DNA from: WS-7 sp036505295
Lineage (GTDB): Bacteria; Eisenbacteria; RBG-16-71-46; SZUA-252
Reading direction: 5' to 3'
Assembly: GCA_036505295.1 (NCBI GenBank)
Contig: DASXTQ010000013.1
Coordinates: forward strand, 1 to 64,000
DNA: 64,000 nt
Each line of letters starts with the position of its first letter. The first letter of the stretch is position 1. Both the position numbers and the translations under genes were made by a program. The notes under the pieces were generated by a model that was not told where the DNA came from, searched no databases, and worked only from the letters and a program-made list of their open reading frames with translations. This document shows, piece by piece, positions 57,744 through 64,000 of this stretch.

Positions 57744-60700
57744 CCGCGGCGGCTGGGCGGGGCGCCGGCATCTCCAGCCAGGGAGTCGGCGAGGAGGTCC
57801 GCGAGCCCGCGACGGATCTCCTCCAGCATGTACGGCTTTTGCAGGAAGGCAAACCCATCCTCTTCGAAACCGTCGGCGAGCGAGTCCTTCGTGTAACCGG
57901 AGACCAGGAGCACCTTCAAGCCGGGTTTCATGCTTACGAGGTGGCGGGCGAGATCTACGCCGCTCATGCCCGGCATGACGATGTCGGTCACGACCGCCCG
58001 GATCGCATCACGGTGTCGCTCGAATACTCGGATGGCTTCGTCGCCCGAGCTCGCCTCCAGAACCTCGTACCCTAGGTATTGAAGCATGTCCCGAGCGAGG
58101 GCACGCACCGCCTCTTCGTCCTCGGCGAGAAGAACGGTCGCCTGCCCCTTCGCAGGCGACCCGGCCTCGACCGGCGCGTCCCCACCGGCGCCCGACGAGC
58201 TGGGCCCGCCGCTCCAGGGCAGGAGAATCCGGAACGTGCTCCCCCGGCCCACCTCGCTTTCGACGAGAATGTCGCCTCCGGTCTGGCGCACGATGCCGTA
58301 CACGACGCTCAAGCCGAGGCCGGTCCCCTTTCCCTGGTCCTTCGTCGTGAAAAACGGCTCGAAAAGATGCGCGAGCACCTCGGGGCCCATTCCGGTCCCC
58401 TGGTCGGACACCGCGAGCAGAACGTAGGGCCCCGGTGGGAGGTTCTGGGCCTGCTTGGGATCGTCGCCGGTAACCTGGGACTCGCGCACCTCGATATGGA
58501 GGTCACCCCCGTGCGGCATGGCGTCCCGCGCGTTCACCGCCAGGTTCGCGAGGACTTGCTCGAGCTGGCCCCGGTCCGCGCGGACGCTGAGCGCCGTGCC
58601 GCTCGTCTTGGTGACGAGGCGAACGTCGTCGCCGAGCAGCCGTTGGAGGAGGCTCTCCACGCCCCGTACCACCTCGGGGACGTCGAGAATCTCGAAGGTG
58701 GCAACGTCCTTCCGGCTGAACGCGAGCAGCTGCCGCGTGAGGAGCACGCCGCGGGCGCCCGCCTTCTGGATCTCCTCGGCGCTGTTCCGAAGCGGCTCGC
58801 CCGAAGGCATTCGCGCGAGCAGCACTTCGCTGTGACCCTTGATCACCGTGAGCAGGTTGTTGAAATCATGCGCCACGCCCCCCGCGAGCCGTCCAACCGC
58901 TTCCATCTTCTGCGCGTGTCGGAGCTGCACCTCGAGGCTCTTCCGCTCGGTGATGTCGGTCGCGACCCCGATCAACCCGACGACCTGTCCCTCCGGATCG
59001 CGAACCGGCGCGTAGTAGCTCTCGAAGGAGACTCCTCCCAGGTCGACGCTCGCGGTGAACTCCTCCCCGGCGAGGCAGCGCTCGATGCTCGCGATCACGT
59101 CCGGATAGTCTCCGTATAGCTCGTAGATCGATTTGCCGACCGATTCCCCCCCGTGCCGGCCGAGTCGCTCGAGACCCTTGCCCTCGGACAGCGTCAGGAT
59201 CCCATGGCGATCCGTCGCGAAGAGCACGACCGGGGAACCGGCAACGACCATCCGCAGGCGCTCTTGCGTGCCCCGTAGCTCGTGCTCCGCCCTCTTGCGC
59301 TCGGTGATGTCGCGGATGAAACCGGTGAACACCGGAGGTCCATTCGAAGAAATCCGCGCGATGGCAAGCTCGATCGGAAACTCGGAACCGTCGGCGCGCA
59401 TGCCGGTGATCTCGATTCGACGGCCGAGCACATGGGTCTCGCCGGTGGCCAGGTGGCGCTCCATGCCGCGCCGGTGGCTCTCCCGAAGCCCGGGCGGGAT
59501 GATGAGCTCCGCCATGTCCCGGCCCAGGACATCGTCCCGCTTGTGCCCGAAGATGCGCTCCGCCGCAGGGTTGAATTCGAGAATGCGCCCCGCGTGATCC
59601 ATGAAGATGATCGCATCGAGCGCCGCCTCGACCATGGCTCCCTGGCGTGCCTCGCTCTCTCCGAGCGCCTGCTCCGCCAGGCGACTGAACGTGACGTCCA
59701 CCAGATGGACGAGATCGACGCTCTTCCCCTCCAGCTCGACGCGGGTCGAGGACACGAGCGCGATTCGCTCCTTGCCTTCCTGGGTGAGGACGCGGCATTC
59801 GAGCCGGCTCGGTGCGTTACCCTTCGCCGCGGCCCCGTAGAACCCGCCGAAACGCTCCCAGTCCGAGGCGGAGTGCAACGATTGAAGCGAGAGCCCCTGG
59901 AGCTCCTGCGGCGAATACCCGAGCATGCGCTGGGCCGCCGGGTTGGCGAGGAGGATCCGGTGGGTCTCGGGGTCGGCCATGAGAATCGCCTCGGCGTTCC
60001 GCTCGAAAAGGACGCTGGTGCGAACCTCGGACTGGCGAAGCGTCTCGAGCCCGGTCAGGTCCTGGACGAGAACCATCGCCTCATGGGGTTTCCCGTCGAG
60101 GTCCTTGATCGGTAGCGCCGTCAGGTACAGCACACCGGATCTGCCCTGGATCTCCACCCGCATCTCCTGGTGGGTGACCTCATTCATTTCCAGAGCGTGC
60201 CGGATGGGGCAGTCGCAGGAATCGGCGCCGAGAGCTCTTTGGCCCAGCCGCGAGCACACCTCGCTGCACGGTTTACCGACCCAGCTCGACCCCTCGCCGC
60301 CCGATGGAAGGAGAACGGACATGGCCCGATTGTTCCAGCGGATGATGCGGGCCTCGTCGGCCACAAAAACGAAGGTGTCGGTCTGGTTGACGACGGCCGC
60401 GAACTTCTGCCGCTCCCGATCCAAGACGCGGAGATGGTCGTCGAGCGTCTTGAACCATCGTTTGTCGCGCTCCGCCTGGAGGCGGAGCTTCGCGATCTCA
60501 CCCCGGGCGACCGTGGTGGACGCCACCATTTCGATCACGGCGACAATCCACGAGATCGTCTTCGGATCGCTGGGGACTGGAGCGGAGGACCAGATGAGCG
60601 CGGCGGCGCCGAACGGTCCCGACTCGGTCGAGAGGAGCACCGTCTTCGTCGCGCGCCCCTCCGGCGTCACGCCATCCGCGGTCGTGAGATGGGATCCGCC

Positions 60701-60961
60701 TTTCCGAATCGCTTCGAGCGCCTCGACCTTGAGGCGCGGACGCAACGAGGCTTTGACCTGGGGATTGTGGAGCGCCCAGTGCTCCCGCAGGGGCGCATCT
60801 CCGTCCGCGAGGAAGACCACCGCGGCATCGGCTCCCGCCCCGTGGCGCAGGAGCTCGAGCGCCTCGGTGATCGAGCCGTCGAGGGAGCTCGACTTGAGGA
60901 TGCGCGGGATCGCCTGGAGGAGCTTATCCAGATCGCTCCGCTGGAGGGGATTGCGGGTCAT
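57740..60961 (-). CDS. Soluble hybrid histidine kinase with multiple PAS domains
   Basis: This 1073-residue protein without transmembrane helices has an N-terminal GAF-like domain (about 20-150), PAS1 (about 185-300) with a Cys cluster C232, C236, C249, C251, PAS2 (about 310-425), PAS3 (about 440-560) and PAS4 (about 565-680). HisKA follows with His698 (GGVAHDFNNLL). HATPase has NARDAM, DQGTGMG and GTGLGL (about 800-915), and the C-terminal receiver has Asp993 (VTDIVMPG). It can autophosphorylate and pass phosphate to its own receiver; no histidine phosphotransferase is adjacent. The following gene on the same strand is 12 bp upstream, a GAF protein. Confidence 0.93.
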   Translation of the reverse strand: MTRNPLQRSDLDKLLQAIPRILKSSSLDGSITEALELLRHGAGADAAVVFLADGDAPLREHWALHNPQVKASLRPRLKVEALEAIRKGGSHLTTADGVTPEGRATKTVLLSTESGPFGAAALIWSSAPVPSDPKTISWIVAVIEMVASTTVARGEIAKLRLQAERDKRWFKTLDDHLRVLDRERQKFAAVVNQTDTFVFVADEARIIRWNNRAMSVLLPSGGEGSSWVGKPCSEVCSRLGQRALGADSCDCPIRHALEMNEVTHQEMRVEIQGRSGVLYLTALPIKDLDGKPHEAMVLVQDLTGLETLRQSEVRTSVLFERNAEAILMADPETHRILLANPAAQRMLGYSPQELQGLSLQSLHSASDWERFGGFYGAAAKGNAPSRLECRVLTQEGKERIALVSSTRVELEGKSVDLVHLVDVTFSRLAEQALGESEARQGAMVEAALDAIIFMDHAGRILEFNPAAERIFGHKRDDVLGRDMAELIIPPGLRESHRRGMERHLATGETHVLGRRIEITGMRADGSEFPIELAIARISSNGPPVFTGFIRDITERKRAEHELRGTQERLRMVVAGSPVVLFATDRHGILTLSEGKGLERLGRHGGESVGKSIYELYGDYPDVIASIERCLAGEEFTASVDLGGVSFESYYAPVRDPEGQVVGLIGVATDITERKSLEVQLRHAQKMEAVGRLAGGVAHDFNNLLTVIKGHSEVLLARMPSGEPLRNSAEEIQKAGARGVLLTRQLLAFSRKDVATFEILDVPEVVRGVESLLQRLLGDDVRLVTKTSGTALSVRADRGQLEQVLANLAVNARDAMPHGGDLHIEVRESQVTGDDPKQAQNLPPGPYVLLAVSDQGTGMGPEVLAHLFEPFFTTKDQGKGTGLGLSVVYGIVRQTGGDILVESEVGRGSTFRILLPWSGGPSSSGAGGDAPVEAGSPAKGQATVLLAEDEEAVRALARDMLQYLGYEVLEASSGDEAIRVFERHRDAIRAVVTDIVMPGMSGVDLARHLVSMKPGLKVLLVSGYTKDSLADGFEEDGFAFLQKPYMLEEIRRGLADLLADSLAGDAGAPPSRRG

Positions 60962-60973
60962 GAGGGGCCCAGG

Positions 60974-61456
60974 CTAGGGCGCCCGCCCAATGCGCTCGCG
61001 CGAATCGTAGAGTGAGGCGAGCCAGTCGGCGACCCGTTGCACCTGCACCACGGCGCCTTCGTCGAAGGCGGCGACTTGATGGCTGTCGATGTCGATCTGG
61101 GCGTAGATCTTCTCGCCGCGCCGGATGAGGATGACCAGCTCCGACCTCGTCTCCGTGCTGCAAGCCAGGTAGTTGCTCACGAGCCGAACGTCGGGAACGT
61201 TGATGTTGCGCCGCTCCGCCACCGCCGTGCCGCAGACGCCACGGCCCACTCCGATGAATACGTGGTCGGTCGGAGCCCCGATGAACGGCCCAAGCCTGAG
61301 AACGTTGTCGGGGAACAGCTCGTAGATTCCGGTCCAGTGAAACCGTTCGTCCAGCTCGTGCAGGCCATGGACGGCCGCTTGCAGGATGTCTTCGAACGCG
61401 GCTCCCAGCTTGCGACGCTCATCGAGGTCGGCGATGACTTGGTCTGTGTTGATCAT
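60974..61456 (-). CDS. GAF-domain protein, free methionine-(R)-sulfoxide reductase-like
   Basis: In 160 residues, VGRGVCGTAVAERRNINVPDVRL and NYLACSTETRSELVILI match the fRMsr (MsrC) family, with Cys75 and Cys99 at the spacing of the resolving and catalytic cysteines (24 residues). The third Cys of the E. coli and yeast enzymes, ten residues before Cys75, is His here. It would reduce free Met-R-SO using thioredoxin. A plain GAF ligand-binding role is the alternative. It lies 12 bp upstream of the hybrid kinase, in the same transcript. Confidence 0.8.
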   Translation of the reverse strand: MINTDQVIADLDERRKLGAAFEDILQAAVHGLHELDERFHWTGIYELFPDNVLRLGPFIGAPTDHVFIGVGRGVCGTAVAERRNINVPDVRLVSNYLACSTETRSELVILIRRGEKIYAQIDIDSHQVAAFDEGAVVQVQRVADWLASLYDSRERIGRAP

Positions 61457-61675
61457 TCGTGTGATGCCTCATGGACGCGGAGGTAGTCGGAATCGTGGCC
61501 GTGGTCGGCGAGCCCGCATCCGAATAGATCGGCGGACGCCGCGGCTTCTTGATACCGGGCGCCGCGGAGGAATTCGCCGTCGAGGACGACGGATCGGCCA
61601 TATGGTATTCAGGGAGATTGGGTTACATGGACCGCCTTGGCCGCCCCTCGGCGCCTGCCGGACGATCTTCGAAGC

Positions 61676-63424
61676 CTACGCGGGGCGTGGGGCCGCGGCG
61701 CCTCGCGCGACGGCCTCAAGGAGTGACGCCTCGTCGCGAACGGGCAAGGGACCCAGGAGGCCGGCAGGACGGAGCGCCCGTTCGAGCCGTACGAAATCCG
61801 GTTCCGGAATTCCCGTCCGGGTGAGCAGGCGATCGTCGCGCAGGACGTCGGCCGTGGTACCCTGGACGAGGGTCGACGGCGCGTCCCCGTCCCCGCGCGT
61901 GAGCACAAGGACGCGGCTCGCGACCGTGGCGACGAAACCGAGATCGTGGCTCGCGAGGAGCACGGTCCTCCCGCGCTCACGAAGCCGATTCATGACTTGG
62001 GCCAGCGCCCGCCTTCCTTCCGGGTCGAGCCCCGCGGTGGGCTCGTCGAGAAGGAGGATCTCGGGCGGCTCGACGATCAGGCCCGCCAGCGCCGCCCGCC
62101 GCTTTTCTCCCTCGCTCAACGAGACCGGGAATCGATCCGCGAACCGATCGGGATCCAGCCCGACATCGGCCATCGCCCTCCGCGCGCTTCTCGCGCGCTC
62201 CTCGGCGGGGATTCCCTCGACCCAGAGGAGCGCGGCGACGTCTTCGAGGAGCGTCCGTCCGAACAGCTGACGCTCTGGGTACTCGAGCGCGAGGGCGACC
62301 GGCCGCACGCGCGGGACGGACGAGTGCTCGCGGTGGACCGTGCCCTCGGTGGGATCGACGATGCCGGCGGCAAGCTTGAGCAAGGTGGTCTTGCCGCTTC
62401 CGCTCCTGCCGATCAGCGCCACGATTTCGCCGCGGCAGATTTCCAGATCCAGCCCAGACAGGAGTGGCGCGCCGCGTCTGCCGGCGGCGGACCACGCCAC
62501 GCGGCGCATCGTGAGGGCGGCCGGCCCGCGTGGACCGACCGGAGCCAGACGCCCCTCCGGTTCCTGGGAGGGCGCGGCGCGCGCGGTCCTCTCTTCGGCG
62601 CCGCCCGCGCCAAGCATCACCCGCTCGACCTGCTCCGCATCCGCGGCCAATGGACCGGACCAGCGCCCTTCGATCGCGAGGAGCGCAGAGACCCTGAGCG
62701 CGAGCGGGAATGGAACGCCGGCGCCTTCGAGCACGGCTCGAGGCGTGAGCTGGGACGCGGGCTTGAAGGTGCCGCCTTCAAGGACGTGGAGGGTCTCACC
62801 CGGAAGGGGCGGCTCCGCCTCCTGGTGGGTGCGGATGACCGCACGGCCGCACGCCATGGCCTCACCCACGACCCTCCTTTCCAGCTCCCTTCGTGATCCC
62901 GGGTCCAGGTGCGCGAGGGACTGGTCGAGCAGGAGGCAACGCGGCGTCGCGACGAGCGCGGCGGCAAGAAGGGTCCGGGCCTTCTCCCCTGCGCTCAGGC
63001 TCTGGGGCGTGCGCGTCCCCAGTGGGGCCAACCCGAAATCCCTGAGCGCCGAGGCGGTCCGTTCTCGAACCTCGCGCGGGGGGATCCCGAGCGATTCGAG
63101 ACCGAACGCGATCTCCCCCTCGACGGTATCCGAGAGGAATTGTGGGTCGGGCTCTTCGAAGAGGGCGCCGACCTCGGGCCAGAGCGAGCGCCCCTCGGGG
63201 CCGACACGGATCTCCTCGTCGCCGAGGAGAAACCGGCCGGCGCTCGGCGCCGCAAGCCCAGCGAGGATTCGGATGAGGGCGGTCTTGCCGGATCCGTTCC
63301 TCCCGAGGAGGAGGTGGCTCGACCCTGAGGAAACAACGAGATCCAGCGGCCCCACGAGCGTTCGGCCGGCGCCTCCCGCGGGCGACGGGGGCGCCGCGTA
63401 CGCCACGCCCTCCAGCCGGATCAC
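61676..63424 (-). CDS. Fused tandem ECF-type ABC ATPase (two NBDs, first one degenerate)
   Basis: This 582-residue protein fuses two energy-coupling-factor ATPases, normally EcfA1 and EcfA2. NBD1: Walker A GRNGSGKT (41-48), signature LSAGEK, Walker B CLLLDQSLAHLD, where catalytic Glu is Gln168, and H-loop His200. NBD2: GRSGSGKT (339-346), LSEGEK, LLLDEPTAGLD with Glu intact, His493. Both Q-loops read FEEP/LEYP with Glu instead of Gln. Such ATPases power uptake of metals or vitamins with EcfT and an S component, which are not in the window. The ATG overlaps the larC stop. Confidence 0.9.
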   Translation of the reverse strand: MIRLEGVAYAAPPSPAGGAGRTLVGPLDLVVSSGSSHLLLGRNGSGKTALIRILAGLAAPSAGRFLLGDEEIRVGPEGRSLWPEVGALFEEPDPQFLSDTVEGEIAFGLESLGIPPREVRERTASALRDFGLAPLGTRTPQSLSAGEKARTLLAAALVATPRCLLLDQSLAHLDPGSRRELERRVVGEAMACGRAVIRTHQEAEPPLPGETLHVLEGGTFKPASQLTPRAVLEGAGVPFPLALRVSALLAIEGRWSGPLAADAEQVERVMLGAGGAEERTARAAPSQEPEGRLAPVGPRGPAALTMRRVAWSAAGRRGAPLLSGLDLEICRGEIVALIGRSGSGKTTLLKLAAGIVDPTEGTVHREHSSVPRVRPVALALEYPERQLFGRTLLEDVAALLWVEGIPAEERARSARRAMADVGLDPDRFADRFPVSLSEGEKRRAALAGLIVEPPEILLLDEPTAGLDPEGRRALAQVMNRLRERGRTVLLASHDLGFVATVASRVLVLTRGDGDAPSTLVQGTTADVLRDDRLLTRTGIPEPDFVRLERALRPAGLLGPLPVRDEASLLEAVARGAAAPRPA

Positions 63425-64000
63425 ATCGTGGTCCGGGCGCTCTCGTGAAGGAAGGAGCGGACCTCGTCCATGACTTCAACCAGGGAACGACCGGCCGCCT
63501 GCGCGAGGCGCTTCAGGTCCTCGTACTCGGGGATCCGGCGTTCCTCGCCCGAAGGGAGGACGGCCGTCTTCACGCGGATTCGCCCGAGCGGCGTCTCGAC
63601 CTCCGCGATCGTGCGCGCGAGCTCCACCCTACCTTCGTGGCGCACCCGTACGCCGATCGTCGTCGATTCCGCGAAGAGGCGCTCGAGCACGGCGTGGGCG
63701 CTCGAGGGCTCGCAGATCGCGGTGACGAGGACCCCCGGACGCCCCTTCTTCATCTGCACAGGGGTGAGAAAGACCTCCCGCGCACCGCTCTGGAAAAGGC
63801 TCTCGGTGAGGTGGCCGTAGAGCTGCGGGTTCATGTCATCGATCGTCGTCTCGAGCACCTCGACCGCCCCATACGCCTCCGGGGCCAGAGCCTCGCCGAG
63901 CAGGGCGCGCACGATGTTCGGGCGCTCGGCGAGATCGCGCGAACCGGTGGCGACGCCCGTCCGACGCGGCCGGATCCCGACAGGGCCGCCGATCGTGTCG
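63421..64000 (-). CDS. larC: LarC: nickel-pincer cofactor nickel insertion protein (5' end outside window)
   Basis: The visible C-terminal 192 codons run from the window edge to 63423. Family motifs are TGVATGSRDLAERPNIVRALLGE (matching GxGxGTRDxxDRPNVxR), VEVLETTIDDMNPQLYGHL, FLTPVQMKKGRPGVLVTAIC, TTIGVRVRHEGR, and EERRIPEYEDLKRLA. LarC inserts nickel by CTP-dependent cyclometallation into the pincer cofactor used by lactate racemase and related enzymes. It overlaps the ECF ATPase gene by ATGA, suggesting a nickel or cofactor-precursor transporter. The N-terminal half is missing. Confidence 0.93.
   Translation of the reverse strand, partial: DTIGGPVGIRPRRTGVATGSRDLAERPNIVRALLGEALAPEAYGAVEVLETTIDDMNPQLYGHLTESLFQSGAREVFLTPVQMKKGRPGVLVTAICEPSSAHAVLERLFAESTTIGVRVRHEGRVELARTIAEVETPLGRIRVKTAVLPSGEERRIPEYEDLKRLAQAAGRSLVEVMDEVRSFLHESARTTM

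Noticed and set aside
61453..61608. Minus-strand open frame of about 51 codons ending in an ATGA overlap with the GAF reductase-like gene
   Set aside because: The residues look protein-like, but the frame has no ATG, GTG or TTG start and no recognisable family. It could be a gene fragment.
1..64000. tRNA, rRNA, CRISPR arrays, insertion sequences and phage genes
   Set aside because: None was seen. The only tandem repeat is the hexanucleotide at 38032-38064, and no transposase or integrase motif was found.

Overview
This window comes from a high-GC, Gram-negative-type bacterium. It encodes a Wza-type outer-membrane polysaccharide exporter, an outer-membrane barrel protein, lipoproteins and sigma-54 activators. 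Genes are packed tightly, with many ATGA/GTGA overlaps and GTG or TTG starts. A pyrK/pyrD (class 1B) pathway with PyrR attenuation, hybrid PAS kinases, an M28-PDZ-propeller peptidase and long TPR lipoproteins suggest an uncultured lineage near the FCB superphylum, for example an Eisenbacteria-like organism. That placement is inference only, because no rRNA or other marker gene is present. I saw no tRNA, rRNA, CRISPR array, insertion sequence or phage gene.

Layout. 1-1.6 kb: the start of an Hsp20 gene behind a sigma-54 promoter, an IHF-like site, two palindromic operators and a PspF-like activator gene. 1.65-7 kb: a GT87-like membrane glycosyltransferase, a processive GT2, and an outer-membrane barrel plus lipoprotein pair. 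7-10.5 kb: a membrane sensor kinase and two receiver proteins, one ending in an orphan H-box. 10.5-14.1 kb: a four-gene operon of unrecognised membrane proteins, the best candidate here for an undescribed system. 14.1-41 kb: a large exopolysaccharide/O-antigen region. It holds a GAF-type sigma-54 activator, a WecA-like initiator, a polyprenyl sugar phosphotransferase, many glycosyltransferases, methyltransferases, three Wzx-type flippases (the third at 41.3 kb), two Wzy/WaaL-type proteins, a Wzz-type protein, Wza and sugar-nucleotide enzymes.

41-54.7 kb: one uninterrupted minus-strand run. In transcription order it is pyrR, pyrB, pyrC, a TPR lipoprotein, pyrK, pyrD, pyrF, gmd, rmd, ugd, an rmlC-like gene, rmlB, a flippase and a methyltransferase. 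It is preceded by a sigma-70-like promoter, a PyrR-binding RNA motif and an intrinsic terminator that ends just before the pyrR start codon. Pyrimidine synthesis and sugar-nucleotide synthesis may therefore share one UMP/UTP-responsive switch. 54.8-64 kb: a secreted M28 peptidase fused to PDZ and a beta-propeller, a 1073-residue hybrid histidine kinase, a GAF-type methionine-sulfoxide-reductase-like protein, a fused tandem ECF-type ATPase, and the 3' part of larC.

The genes suggest a cell that makes a complex surface polysaccharide built from GDP-, dTDP- and UDP-sugars, with precursor supply tied to pyrimidine status, plus several stress and signal-transduction modules.
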